Source: Bryum argenteum
Lineage: Eukaryota > Streptophyta > Bryopsida > Bryales > Bryaceae
Assembly (NCBI GenBank): GCA_037043015.1
Contig: CM073323.1
Location: forward strand, 7,316,001-7,380,000
DNA: 64,000 bases
Direction: 5' to 3'
Both the position numbers and the translations under genes were made by a program. The notes beneath the pieces were generated by a model. It made no database searches. It had not been told where the DNA came from and saw only the letters and a list, made by a program, of their open reading frames with translations. Below are positions 24,268 to 37,708 of the stretch, piece by piece. Every line of letters starts with the position of its first letter. Position 1 is the first letter of the stretch.

Positions 24268-25060
24268 TCGGCTAGTATATGATGTTTTCATCACGATGAG
24301 TTTTTTATCTGTAAATAAGCTCATTCTTTTGTAGATAAAGTGTGGCTCATTCAATGATCAAAGTGAGTACCGGTAGCCTTTACTTTGGCTCTACTGCGCA
24401 GTGCTTTTTCTGAAGTAACTTCAGTGATTCTTGGAAGAGATCCCGTACAGTCGAGTACATTGCAACAGGTTTAGCACGAAGTGTCCAAAAGCTCTTCCAA
24501 GATTCATGGTACATGGTGGACTTGAAAGATCAATGGTGCATTTGTTGTAACTCGTTCATAATTAGATTGTATGGTCAAGGAGAGCAGATGTATTTATGAT
24601 GGAAATTTTCATGCTCGTCTTTGCTAAAAAGAAATGTCATGTTCCAAACTCATCGTTGCTACGAAGAGGAGATTTCATGTTCCGAAATTTTCAGACGGGT
24701 AAAGTAATTGACATAACCTGCGCTTGATCTCACTACGTGCTCTCCGATGAAAATTTTCTATGAGCAATTAAGAACGAATGGAGGGTGGAGATTTTATGGA
24801 AATTCATCTCAACTCGCACTCCGTTGATATCTTGGGAGAAGAGCATTGAGCATGCATCGAAGCTTGTGTGACATAAATACTCATTTATTGAAACAAATGA
24901 TTGGTGGATTCCTTTGCAAACATGCAAAAAAAGAGCAAAAGCTGAACGTTTTCTAGGTCGGAATGTGGCATGGTCTCTCGAGTTAGCACACCACGAAACA
25001 AAATTCCTGGCGTTGTTGGCCCCCAAATTGTTCTGATAATGGAACCAGTGCTTTGAATTC
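24268..25060. other. Intergenic DNA between convergent genes
   Basis: The 3' ends of the prolidase gene (plus) and the 25061-27330 gene (minus) face each other here. No gene seen; presumably both 3' untranslated regions. Confidence 0.5.
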
Positions 25061-27330
25061 TCACTGGCCCTTGTCAAGGCCACCAGGAGTGAAGGTACCA
25101 TACACAATCCAGGTGTCTAACCACAGTCCTACCAAGAACGGACCCGCGAAGTCACCCGCGGCGCACCCGATCCATGTGCCCGTGGACGGCCTGATGAGCA
25201 CGGTGCCCAACCCCGCCCCCACGGACGCCAGCACCAGCGACGCGCTCCCCTTGAGCGTGTTGCCCGCCGTCCTCCTGGCCAGCCGCTTCAGCTCCTTGGC
25301 GTCCAGCCCCACCGGCTTGCCCTCCTTCGACCGCACCGTCACCGAGACCCGAATGCTCCTGTAGAAATCTATCACCAGTTGCACCATCCAATTCGCCAGT
25401 ACTCCCAATGCATGCGCTGCGTCCCCCACCATCCATACATCAATTAGTCTCTGTAATCAGCTCTCTCCAAAACGAGGTGAACCAACCTATGACTAGTTCT
25501 TTACAGAAATGAGTGCTGACGAGAGTGATGTTGAATACGATGAATAGATATGCTATTGATTAGCCGCAACTCTTTTGCTGATTAGTTACCAGAGTTCACG
25601 ATTGAAGCTTACTCATACCGTTCATAGACTACAATCAAAAACAACTAAGTGCACATGATTCTATTATCATTCTTATCCATATATGCTTCTATCATCAAGT
25701 GCATGTGCTTGATGATATATGCTTCTATTGTCCATTCTATCCATCAAGTTGACGTTCATAATATATGATTCCATCATCAAGCTGATTCTGATTATCATTT
25801 TCTATAAACAACCAAGTCAAATGTCAACTTGATGATAGAAATGATAATAGAAATCTGTCAATGTCAACTTCATAATGACTCGATCAATGATAGAAATGAG
25901 AGTGTGTCATATGCTGAACTGTAGGGGAACCGCTCAGTGAGTGTGGAAGCTTAGGATGTGCAAAACATACCTCGGAACGTTGTTTTGCAAACAGCAGTGA
26001 ACATCTCGGCAGGTGACAAGTCCCGTCCTGCTTTGCGGATTGCAGACTTCGGAATGTCTGCACGTTTCAAAAATTCTTGCTCAATGGCATGTTCCATTCG
26101 AGAAAGTTAAAAGATTAGTGATTGCAAAAACTTCACCTTTGAGCAGCTTCCATGCCATGCGATCAGATACGTGATGAACGGCGACCCTTTCCAGAATCCG
26201 TCTCGTGGTAATGACAGATACCTACATTGCCAAATACGATTCCCTTAGAACATAGATCAGAGACGAATGGAGGTCATTTCAAACGCTGAGAGAATAATAA
26301 GTGCTCTGAGAAGCGTTTGGTCGTTACCTCGCGCAAAATGTGAGTAACTGATCGCTTCAATGGAACCACGGGGTCCATGGGAGGCCGAGCAGGGCGATCC
26401 AGATCCTCCTCGAATTCGTCATCTTCAGGTTGCAAGTAAGCCTCCAGCAAGGGGAGGTAATTGACGAGCACGGCTCGGATGGTGGTAGCACCGATTGCCC
26501 TCGGTCTGAATGCCGAGAAGAGCGGCTTCAGCTCGATGTCGTAGTTCTTCCCCGCTCCGTATTTGTACCGAATTGGCACACATATTCCCGCTTCATCCTC
26601 CCAGCTACCTGCTCCTGCAACTGCCGCATCGCAGTACGCCACCCGCTCCGTCCAGTCCCTGGCCCCGATCACACACCGACACACAATCACATCAGCACAA
26701 TCCGGCCATGCTCGGATCACGAAAGCGCATCAGCACAATCCGAGCATCGATCGTATTAGCACAATCGGAATATCGATCACGAGAAAAGGAATGTGAGAAA
26801 GCCCGATACCTACAATGAAGCAACTGGGAGTGGGAATAGCAAGAAAAACAGATTTGGGTGTTCAGAATGAGGTCTCCGGTTCTACATATTTTGTACATGG
26901 CAATTGCAACCAGTGATACTTCAAAGACTAATGCATTTTTAGATCGACCTACAATTGAGTTTTAGAGATGGGTCTAAAAACTGCATCCGATCGTCCGACG
27001 ATGACAATGGCAATCGGCAAAGACCTAAATTGCAATGGCGAGAATTAACCCTAAAGAGTCGGTGGTCACCGATCGGATCGATCAATGGGGAAGAGGATCT
27101 GACCTGGTGTCGTAGTGCGCGAACAAGGAGGGAGAGGAGAGCGAGACGGCGGAAGAGGCGGCGGCGGTGGCCGCGAGTGCACTGAGGGAGGAGAAAGAAT
27201 GTAGTTGGGGCTTGGTCAACGCAATGATCGGCATGGTAGTTGAGGAGGAGCGGTGATGCTTGAGAAGCAGATCGATGGCCAACGCCAGGCCCGCCATCGC
27301 GAGGGGGCTCGGCCCACAGCAGGCACCCAC
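25061..27330 (-). CDS. Conserved plant membrane-type protein of unknown function
   Basis: Five exons on the minus strand: 27330-27104, 26658-26328, 26221-26137, 26057-25971 and 25416-25061. All junctions are GT-AG and in frame, giving about 361 residues. The N-terminus is hydrophobic and then serine/alanine-rich, like an organelle-targeting or membrane segment. Next comes a conserved-looking block around DTRDWTERVAYCDAA and IRYKYG, then an acidic stretch (EDDEFEEDLDRP). The last exon has a basic segment followed by a glycine-rich hydrophobic region containing LIRPSTGTWIGCAAGDFAGP. I recognise the look of a conserved plant protein but cannot name its family or give a function. An alternative start lies at the MAGLALAIDLL methionine, 11 codons downstream. 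The intact splicing across five exons makes it a real gene. Confidence 0.8.
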
Positions 27331-28859
27331 CTGGTTGCGACTAAGGCCGCAGCATCGTTACTTGGCAGTTGTAGCGGAGCAGGATGGGAGGGAGGGAGGC
27401 CGAGAAGAGGAGGACTTTTGGTTTTGCTCGCCGGCAAGAGCAGCAGCAAGAGTTGGAGCAGTGGGGGCGTTGCCAAAACAACCAATTCGCACAGGACCAG
27501 CAGCGAGCGTGCGACGGCAGGCACCACGACGGACGGGGCCGCGCGCGGGCGACGACGAACATGACGAGACTCTGCGTCATTCCACCCCCTTTTCAAGACC
27601 CACTTACTGCAAGGGTACTTTGCCCTAGTACTTTGCCCATTTTACCATAAAGTATGGATCGTCTCTTCTTAATGTTGTAAATGAATCTTATACCGGTAAG
27701 TGTAAGAGGATTTTGATGTATTGACAATTGTATGATTTGGATGACATGTGTGAAATCTAGTTGAGAAATCAAAACCTCACTACTAAATGATATAAAATTA
27801 CCATTTAGTATAATGGTAGATGGTCAACAATGTTGATTAGTACAAGTCTCTATGTGTGCATGTATATAAAATATGAAGAAAATACTAGATTCTTGCCTTG
27901 TATAGAATATTCTATTTTTGCTACGAGATTTCAGAGGAAGGAGATCTTGAGGCATCAACATTCTTTCACTACATTACCATCACAATATGCTACTATGAGG
28001 ATGTTGTGAAAAAAAATTGTAATTTTAGGTTGGTGGGTGTTTCTATATAACTACTTTCTAAATTCAAGCCCGTGCTCGTGATTGGCATTGAAGTAACAAC
28101 AACAAATGAGACTCTATCTTTCAATTTCTGTAGGATTTTTTATTCAAGGACGTATATCTATATATATAAAAGAATGGGGTGATGGATCCGGCGATCCTTC
28201 CTATCCACCTGCGTACCTACCCACCTACGTACAAATCTACCTACCTATCTTTTATGCTTTTTGGATTATGCATAAAAAATAATTTCTTTTAAATTACGAT
28301 TTTACACAAAATAAAATTAAAATAAAAAATAAAACACGGACACACATAAAAATAATAAACATAATAAACACACAATTAAGCAATTGTGCACTTGGCCAAG
28401 TGCGCTAATTGGCGCTCGATAACAATAAGATTTGGAGCAATTTTTTTTTTTTTTTTTTTTTTGAACTAGTAAAACAAAAATTCCATTTGCTTTTTTGCTA
28501 TATTTTTGTAACAATTTCATTAAATATTGGTTTGTTGATGTGTAGGTAGGTGAATACTTTTCACTTGAAATTGTGCATAATAGATATAATTCATGCTTAT
28601 TCCATTTACAAGAACCTAATGCTATACATTTTGTTTCATGAAATGACTTTATAATGTTGTTCTACAAATACATTTTGTAAGAGATGTAATGATAAAACAT
28701 GGAATACAATGATAAAGTATAAGATTTAAAACTCTATATTTATTATATATATATATATAATTATTGAATACTACAATATCATATACTATAATAAAACATA
28801 TCATCTCTAAAGCAAACATATCAATCACACTATACTAGTCAACTAAACATCATATATGC
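27331..28859. other. GC-rich upstream region, then AT-rich gene-free DNA
   Basis: 27331-27620 is GC-rich and is likely promoter and 5' untranslated region of the minus-strand gene; its open frames on both strands look like composition effects. From 27650 on the DNA is AT-rich with poly-T at about 28441-28462 and a TA-repeat at about 28741-28760. No gene seen. Confidence 0.45.
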
Positions 28860-31800
28860 TAAATTATAATATCACTACAAAGTCTCCATCATCCTATGGT
28901 GATGCGACTCCCGTAGCGTATTCTATGGTCAGATTGACCATTTCAACAACACATCCTCCTAAGACCGGAGTATCTCCAAGTCCGATTGATGTAGACTGCT
29001 CATATCTAAAGCTACCACGGTCGCCATGCGCGCGTGTGCCTTTACGCCATCCGCATCATAATAGAAGCCATCCCTAAATGTCATTGGTGTAGTGAAGGTC
29101 CTCCTAAATTCAAAGAACGCCCCCGCTTCACTATCTCTTGGAATGTATGGCAATATTGGTCCAATGCTTCCTCCAAGCACCTTCGTACTTCCTTGTGTCA
29201 CAAATCCAGCCGCGATTCAAGAGGGCCCCAAAGGTTGCCTACCTCTACTCACAACTGAGAAAAACCTGAGAGAATCGGTATCATCTCTATCTGATTCCGG
29301 CAATTGAGAAATAGATATGTTCATTCCATCTACCGGTGTCTCTGAATGAACGTCCATTGTACGAGTATCATCCGCCATGTCCATGGGTGTCTCCTCTATA
29401 CAAACTTCCACATGCGGCAGCAACGTTGAAGGAACTACATCTCTCATAGGTGCTCTCCCCTCTTCACCTTCATCTTCATCTTCATCTTCATCTTCCACCT
29501 CATCTTCTCCTTCTTCTGTTTCACTGCTTCGTTGCGTGTCGGGTGAGCGACTGTCAGGTGTGGATTTGTCCGTCCCATATTCACGCCGCAATCTCACATC
29601 AATCGGGTGTAGAAATCCACATCATCGCCACCATCCCCAGAGTGGAATCTCATCTTCAGTAGCATCTACATCGTCAGCAGCATTGTCCGTTCCACCTATG
29701 TTGTCAGACATCAATAAATGGCCATGGAAATTGTTGGATAACTCATTGTACAAGAATGAAACTCTCTCGTTACAATTGTCAATAACAATGATATCGGATC
29801 CCTGGAAATTCGAATGCAGGATAGTCGGAATCGCAATTGACATGCTACATGCCACCAAACCCCAACCTCGAGGCAAGATTTAATCCACAAGTCTTGATAA
29901 CTCGGATGAAGATCTCTCGAGCATCAACAATAGAAGGCTCTTGTACTTCACCACGATTATCGTCAAATAAAAGAGAGAAGTCGGCGGCGCCCGAGAATAA
30001 AGTTCGGCTCAACGATGCTCCAATTGGGTGTTGGAGGCAAATAATGATATCACCTATTGGTTCAATCTGTCAAGCGCCCTCCATTTGTAAAGTTCAAAGG
30101 ATGATTAACCGAGCTCACCAAATGCCCAACATCCACGCGATGAGAAGAACCCTCCGGAAGCTTGAGCTTCGTAATCAATTCCTCGGCGGCGAACACGGCC
30201 GGTGGTAAGAATAACGGAAAATGACATTCCATCGTTCGCGGTCGTCATCCATAAAGCCAATCGTGCGAAATACTCTTGTGAATCGCTCATCTTCCCAATG
30301 ACCATTGCCATGCCTTCCACCGCCACGCCGACAATCGATAATCCACAAATATGGTCACACAACTCGCATACTTTGAACAAAATAGTTCTCTTTTTACATC
30401 GAATCAAAAGTGGTTCCTCTCCATTGATTTGGCCTGGCCTTTGACGCGCGCAATCGCCACTCCCAATTGGCCCTATTTGCAACTCCTCTCTACGTAGAGA
30501 TGGTGCATTGTGGCCTTGCCTCTCCCGCCGCAACAACTTCATAATGTACCTTGATGAAAGGAGGGATGAGGTCGAGATGTCTTTTCAAACGACACCTTCT
30601 CTTTCGCGTGTACTCCATTTGGTTCTTGTTTTGCTATCCAACAACTCGGCAAATTTGTCAAGTTGCTCCTTGCCTCCTGGTAAATACTTCCGTCACAGAG
30701 ATATACGAAAAGAAATCTTCCATGGAATTTGGTGAAGATTCCTTGTTCTCTACCATCAACCAACGAATGGTATTTATCACCGCTTCTCGCCTCATAATGC
30801 GCTCACATACACCAAAGAATCTGCGAGTCCTTGGATTCTCGCTTTTTGACGCCGTTGAAGTAAAAAGCTGACGAGGTCTTCGTCCATCCTCGCCAACCGG
30901 CTTAGCCGAACATGCTTTTGCAACCTCTAGATAGTACGAACTTGAACTCTACCCAACGGCCTCAACCAATGTCCGGTCATCCGCTTCGCCTTGGGCGTAC
31001 ATCTACATTCGGATCCGTACTCTTCTTTAGTGCCAACGCCTTCCACCTCTTCTCTTCATCCTCTCACAAAACAAAGCCGCTCGTAGTCCTTGGTCACTCG
31101 GCGGCGACTTCAAAGCATTCATCGTTGGGATTCCATGCATGTTTAGTTAGGTCTTCCATGTTCTTCCCTGGTGGACGTCGTAATCTTATCACCTCCGTAG
31201 GCGCTTTCGCACGGCACTTTGCTGCGCTCACCAACGCAATAGCCCTGCGTTCATCATCCGAACGAATCAATTATCGTGCCTACCATACGATTCCATATCC
31301 GCTTGAGCTTCACCAAATCCTCACTCATGGTAGAAAGTTGTTTTCTTTGCCACTCCGCATTGTTGACTTGACCGACTTGTTGATGTAAAGTCGTGGATTA
31401 TCATACACAACAAAGGTAGCTTCGTTGCTCAAACGCCTTCAAACTCGAATGAGTGATCTTGCCGCTCATCCATTGCTTCCTTCGCATACTTGCAAGCGGC
31501 TACAACATGTTGTCCATCCACAGCTCCCAAACGATATGGTCTTGAAGCCAAGATAATCGAGAGCCCACAAAGACCGCGTGAACGGATGCATCCCCATTGC
31601 TTAAAAACATCCGCTCAAACTCTCGTCTTTGCTCCATTAACCAGAAATCCACACCTTTACGTTCAACCATACCAAATTGTAACGATATCCACAAGGTACT
31701 GAGATAGGACGAAGTACCAATTTACTCACTCCGGTCCTGCTCGGCGATCTCGTAAGAATGTATATATCTCGATACCCTCTGTTGCGACAAAAAATCGATG

Positions 31801-32840
31801 ATTTGTCTCCGGATTCACCACATCGATAATGCGGTCAATGTGTGCCTTGAAAACAATGTCGCCCCATATTGAACCTCTCGCAACTTCTTCTTTTGTAGGC
31901 ACGGGCGCTTTCAGAATCTTAGAAGTTGGAACAGATGTTGGGATGTCTGCCTCTTCGTCCGATTCCCCTGATGACTGGTCGGGAATGTTGTACAACTCGT
32001 CATCCACGGCCGACAATGTCACAGGAACATCCGTTGTAGATGTTGACGATCTTCGATGGGTAACGATTGGTCTAGCTACCGATCCACGACCTCTGCCATG
32101 CATTGGCGATGCTCTGTCCCGTGATGTCGAGGCTCTGCTACGCGGTGGTCGTTGAACAGAACCTGAAGCTATGTTGCCTTCATCACGTCATGGCCGCTTA
32201 GATGGACGACCAATTGTTGATGTCTGAGCAATCGATGGTCGCAATGAAGTGGATGGCCGCCAATCCAATTGTGTCGGCCTTGCTAACGCACGATAAATAG
32301 GTTCGGTCTCCTCTGGATCAGCTGGTAGACTTGCATGTTCAAGACTTGCACGTTCTAGCTCAGTCCGTTGTAATGCCTCATACGAAATATGAAAGACGCA
32401 TAAATCTTCTAGCTCGTGCCACATCCTCTTGGGATAACGCCAAACATGCCAACACATGCTCATGTCTAGCAAGACGCACCGCAAAGATCTGTCTTGAGCC
32501 AAAATGTCTCGCAACGAGGTTATGTTATTCAACCGCCCGGATTTTGAAGAAGATCTCAGAGGAATAGGTACGAGAAGCAACTTTTTTGAAAGGGAAGTCT
32601 TTGCCGCCTCCGACCAACCCCTGTACACAAATTGCATAGATCATATCGCCTTGGTCAAGATTAATTGCCCGAAGTTCGGCGAAGGGCTTCCCAATGCCGA
32701 TGTGCGCTTCCCGATTTGAAATGGATGTTACGTAAGCCATAAACCGGCCTTGATTCCGCGTCCACACCGCGATCCACCATCCGTCTTCGCTCCCGCACCT
32801 TGTCGATTGGAAGCGTTGGTGCCATGATGTCCCTAATAAG
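28860..32840 (-). pseudogene. Broken element or gene relic, partly ParB-like
   Basis: About 4 kb of sequence that is more GC-rich than its flanks, with overlapping open frames almost all on the minus strand. It appears to begin near 32823 and run leftward. It is broken in many places, so no single reading frame holds. Recognisable bits are an acidic run of E and D at about 29460-29520 and, near 31490-31550, a stretch reading RPYRLGAVDGQHVVAACKYA. That stretch resembles the DGQH-R core of ParB/sulfiredoxin-like domains. I found no reverse transcriptase, integrase, capsid or DDE motif and no terminal repeats, so the class is unknown. An old multi-frame mobile element or a dead host gene are both possible. 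Confidence 0.4.
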
Positions 32841-34190
32841 AAACCCGACTTGAATCACACAATACATAAAGAATTGTAAATACAATTATAAAAAAAAAAA
32901 ACCTTTAGCTCTTTCTTGCTTTCTTAAAATTCATATTGTAAAATGTTCTTTGTATAAAATATCTATGTTGGTTGAAAGGTCGCGTTTCATAAAATTATGA
33001 ACATCAAAGCAGAATTGATAACATGGTACCAATGTTTTGCAAAATGTTAATGGTTAGTGGAAGACAATTTATACGATCACGTATTTTATCCTAAACCATA
33101 TAAAATTTTATTTAAATTCAGGAAGACATTAAATATTCTACGACTAATACCTTCATTTTAGAGTAATTTCAATATATAAACTTTATATAAACTTTATCAC
33201 GCTTGAATACGATGCCATACATGTGGAGTACATGGCACTTTTTTATGCTATGGAAGCATGTACTGGGAGATGCAATATTGTACTAAATCATAAGTATTAT
33301 TTGTGATTACATCAAGCTCATAACAAATACGAATTCTTGTAACTATCATACATATCACATGTTTCACCTTGTAAGAAAAATAGAACTTTCAATTTACATT
33401 TTAGAATTTATAATTTTCTCGTATTACAATGTACGAATTACAATTTATTCATATTTTGAATTTGGAAAGGAAATTAAGCTTCATAAACTTCATTTCATTA
33501 GTTGGACTGAAAATCACTTTTCAAAGTAAGAGTCGACTCCCACAAATCACTCAACTTCATCTTATTCAACTTGTACAAATTCAAAGCTACTATTTCATGA
33601 TCTAAACAGCAAATGAAAATAAAACCTTCAAGATGATCACAATCTGTTGAATTTTTAAGGTTAAATAGTTAATCTCAATCTTGATGAAATCGCTATTCTG
33701 TAAGTATGGCAGTTCGTGACAGTATGGTAGTTTTGCTTCACCTAAAATGGCACTATAAAACTGCCATTTTTCAACATAATTCTAGTACAATATTTTTCAG
33801 CAGAACTTGCCATAATTCTAATACGATGCTATCGGTTACCAAAGATTCCATGAAAAGCAGTTCTGGGATTGTTCTCAATCTCATAAGTTGTTTCTAAATA
33901 CTGAGATTGATCGTATTATACGAACTAGACATTATCATTTCTAGTTTGTCTAGATTGAGGAGATCGGAAGAGCTTCCTCAGGAGGGGGGAGTTGATCTTC
34001 CACCGTCTCATCTATCTATGACAGATGGCCATAGAAGTCGACCAGGGAATTTTGGTTCGCTGTACATGCCTGTCTGAAAGACCTTTTTATTGCTCAGTTT
34101 TTTTTTTTTTTAATTTATTATTATTATTAATAATTTTTTATTATTTTTAATTTATTTTAATTTATTTTTTCCTGTTGTTGGACGGCGCTG
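32841..34190. other. AT-rich gene-free DNA
   Basis: No gene seen. ATT/TTA-rich low-complexity sequence at about 34091-34170 adjoins the inverted repeat at 34191. A 13-base match to a common sequencing-adapter stem occurs at 33961-33973 (see findings). Confidence 0.5.
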
Positions 34191-35121
34191 CCTGGGGGGT
34201 GCGTACGCACGGGGGTGTAAGGAGGGAGGGAGTCAGGAGACGATATTAGGGTTTAGATGGCAACTCACCTAATCGCACTAAGGGACTCGTATCGGCACTG
34301 GTATCTGCACTCGTACCGGGTGCTGCTGTAGCTTTCCTTTCTAATCTTTGAGGAGCCTTTGCTGTCCCCTTGGAATAATTGAACTTGGAGTATTGCTTGC
34401 AAGTAGGGGAATGCTCTAGTTAGGAACTGTTGCCTGTGGGCGCACGTTCAGCCCCCTTGCAGAGTTGCAGCAGCCTTCTTCCTCACTTCGTTCGCAGCTC
34501 GAGCAGATCTTTCATCAGGAGCGCCCCTAACTCTTCGGAGTTCAGGTGACCTTCCAATAGGTCCTCGATTGACACTGCTTCTAGGTCCTCGCTTGACACT
34601 GCTTCTAGGTTGTTGAGCGAATGCCTGCAAGAAGGTAGAGTGTAGTAAGCAAATTGAATGAATCTCATCATGAAGAGCTTATTACTTAATTTCCCGTTTT
34701 TCTACTACACGCTCAGCAGATAAGCCTCACCTATGCAAGTAGCATCAAAAATCATTCGCTGAACGAGTTTAAATCAATGTCGAGATTGGTACCTCAATGT
34801 CGAGATGGGAATGATTCTGCTGACATCATGAAGTCACCGAACTTGGAGTGGCCGGAACTCTCGAGATTGACATGATTCTGCTGACTCCGAAGTCACCGAA
34901 CTTAGAGTGGCCGGAACTCTGAGGGACTTGTGCGGGACTCTGCAGATCTCGTACCGGGACACTACGGACTCCTGCCGAGACACAGCGAGCAGAGGTACAC
35001 CTCCGTGCGTACGCACCCCCCTGTCCACGAAGAAGGATAGTGACGAGCAAGGCCACGAAAAAGGATAGTGGCGAGACACAGCGAGCAGAGGTACACCCCG
35101 TGCGTACGCACCCCCCCTGTC
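34191..35121. mobile_element. Possible element bounded by 27-bp inverted repeats
   Basis: The word TGGGGGGTGCGTACGCACGG at about 34194-34214 recurs in complement at about 35099-35120 and again at about 35003-35026. Inside, on the minus strand, an exon-like stretch (34448-34626) follows a good acceptor (cttcttgcag). It encodes a basic, arginine-rich segment with the two-fold repeat PRSSV. Tandem duplications of about 60 bp (34828-34930) and about 105 bp (34975-35140) lie at the right end. The layout suggests an element carrying a host gene fragment, but no target duplication is clear. Confidence 0.35.
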
Positions 35122-35966
35122 CACGAAAAATGATAGTGATGAGCAAGGGATTGGTGGGAGGGAAACCAGGCGAACAAAGAGGAGCCAGGGAGATCCTCGT
35201 GCAGTTTGAGGCCACTAGGCGGGCTATTTGCCGAACTCTGAGGAATGAAAGACGAGCAAGTTGACGTGTTTGTTTCGTTTCGTTGGTGGGGTCACTCAAG
35301 GAGGCAGTTTTTCTCGCATGGATTTTTTATACTGAAAAGTCAACTGTGTGACTGCAGGAGAATTCATGGAAGGGATCTTCATGAATGAATGGCACTAAGC
35401 TGCAATAGAAGAGGAGGAAGTTGCAGCTTTGATGGCAGGTGGTTTGATGGCAGGTGGTGATGACCAGTTGTTGTTCCCTTTGGTTACGTGTTCAAGTGAT
35501 TTGGTCTGCAATTCAAACACTGAATAAGCACTTTGAATACAAATTGGGGAATATGCATCGGATATCAGGTGTGGATTGGAATGGTATATCTTGTTTGCAT
35601 ATGATATGCACTGTACGATTATTGAAAAGTACAATCTTTCCACTCCTCAGTCGAGTGAACTTATATTCTATTAATGTAAGACATCTCTGGCGCTTTTTTC
35701 TTGCCAGTTGTATGCTAAAAGAATACTTGAAAATGACTAAAATTCTTGCATTATCGGAACTTGTCAATTTGGAGTTTACATATATCTGAGCTTCAAAGTC
35801 TTAAGAACAATATTGTAGTAGAAAAGATCAAATCATATATCACTTTGAGTGATCTCGCATTGATTTTGATCAACACTACAAACCACATTGAGCCATTGAT
35901 TCCGTTTAGGATAGGGTTAACCAAGGATGTGAGGTTTTGGAGAAGATGAAGAGAACAAGAGATTGA
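35122..35966. other. Gene-free DNA
   Basis: No supported gene. The frames at 35395-35789 on either strand show no family or splice support. Confidence 0.4.
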
Positions 35967-36234
35967 TTAACCCCTAAAGGTCCAAGAAAGCGGAAATGGC
36001 TTTCTGAAGTTCCTGCTGAAACAAAATTCAGCCAACTTTGACCATTATAATCTCACAAATGAAGAAGAATCAACGGTTCAATTTTGGCGAGTGAGTGGAA
36101 GGTTAAGTTAACTTCAAGATCCTACGGTTGGATCTTCCACATAATTCTTAGATTGAGAGTTTTTAGGCCTCAAGTAGGGGAACATCTATTTTGGTGATTT
36201 AAACAATTTCGCATGAAGAACCTTTAGGGGTTAA
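35967..36234 (+). mobile_element. TTAA-flanked MITE, well-preserved copy
   Basis: 268 bp from TTAA to TTAA with terminal repeats CCCCTAAAGGTCC and, in complement, CCCCTAAAGGTTC. It is very similar in length and sequence to the copy at 43541-43808; both contain 'gccaactttgaccattata' and 'gatcctacggttggatctt'. Non-coding. Confidence 0.85.
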
Positions 36235-37708
36235 TATGCTTGAGGGTAGTACTTATTTACAGATGATTGTTGCACTTACATGCTTGATGGAAGTGGAAGG
36301 CACTTGTTGATGTTTTCTAAGAAGGGCGTTTGTGCTTATCCATTTGTTGAATTCTTGTGTGGTTGTTGTCAACTGCGGTCGTTCTTTTAGACTAAATGCC
36401 ATCGAGAGTATGCTAGGCTCTCACAAGTTTTGTCTTTAAAGTGCTCATAGTCGTGTCAACAAGGAACGAGCTTAAAAGCACACCTCGGAGAAGAAAAGTT
36501 AGAATTCACTGCTAATTTACATGTTACAATAGCCTGATAGTTAATGAACCTCTTGTTCGGAGCTTTTATTTCTTTTTTTCTCCAATTTCCTAGATTTTAA
36601 GTTGTTTTCATCATGTGTTACATATTGACACCAATGTGTTTCTTATGATTGTATAGATTTTGAAAGAAAGAGAAGACCAAATATTTTGGCAACGAAGACC
36701 GATTCGTGATATTGTCATACTACACAGTGTTGAATCTCGATACCAAGCCTCTAGATACTTATAATTGAAATCAAGGTAAGAATTACCTTCTAATCCCAAT
36801 TCAATGGCTTGTTGGATGTATCTTATTTACCGTGAATTTCATCATATCGCTTAAAATTATAATTTTATACAATTAGCTCTAATTGACAATCTTTAAAATA
36901 ATTAATCTTCATACTTGGAAGTATAAGTATATATCTATCATTTGATAGTCTATTGGATAAATGATGCTTTTGAATTCAAAAACTATGAATAGTTGAAGTA
37001 TGACGAACAATTCCGGACAAAGTGAATCCGGTATTTCGCGTATGAGGACGAAGCTTCAAGTAAACCAAATAGGGTATATAGGAGGATGGTAGCCGCTTAC
37101 AAATGAAACATAGAGATCTTAATTTTTTTGGTTTTGGTTTATTCTATTACAAGATGTAATACAAACTTCTTTTTTTCCGGTTAAATTTTTTTTGTAGAAC
37201 ATATTTTAGATTCACAAAAAAATAAAACATGATTTGACAACGTTTAAACCTAAAATATTTAAACCTCCAATGTTTGCACAAAGCTTTCAATATGCTAAAA
37301 AAACACATAAATATATTATATATTTACAACAAGATGTGGTGTAGAACTTCCATTTGGTCGTTTAGGGGTTCGGGAGAACCAAATGTATAGGTTCTAACAT
37401 ATAATTATGAAACCTTTGTAAAAAATTCAACATCCGATAGTGGAATAGACGTGATTTTGTTATACTCTAAGAAAAAAAAAAAAAAATCAGTAGCACTACG
37501 CGTGACCAGGTTAAGCTGCAAACAATGGAATATTAACATGAAATCTAATATATGTAAAATAAAACTCGAATTGTAGTAGAAGGTGAACACATGGTAGTCT
37601 GTCCAAGATGAAGCTTGTTACATAATTTATATACTACCTCGTTGACCAATTCTTACCCTTTCATTACTATTTTCTGAATATCAGGTTGATAGTCAAGCGA
37701 TAGCAACT
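36235..37708. other. AT-rich DNA upstream of the transposase-like gene
   Basis: No gene seen. It presumably includes the 5' part of the element at 37709-41278, but I found no convincing terminal repeat marking its left end. Confidence 0.4.

Noticed and set aside
25690-25725. Short palindrome around 'atcaagtgcatgtgcttgat'
   Set aside because: It lies in an intron of the minus-strand gene, is short, and no second copy or function is evident.
27216-27650. Overlapping R/P-rich frames on both strands
   Set aside because: A GC-rich promoter-like block gives open frames in all directions; only the minus frame joining to 26658 by splicing is supported.
28153-28260. Possible Helitron 5' end (TCTATATATATAAAAG after A)
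   Set aside because: No matching 3' hairpin with CTAG-T found downstream, and TA-rich words are common here.
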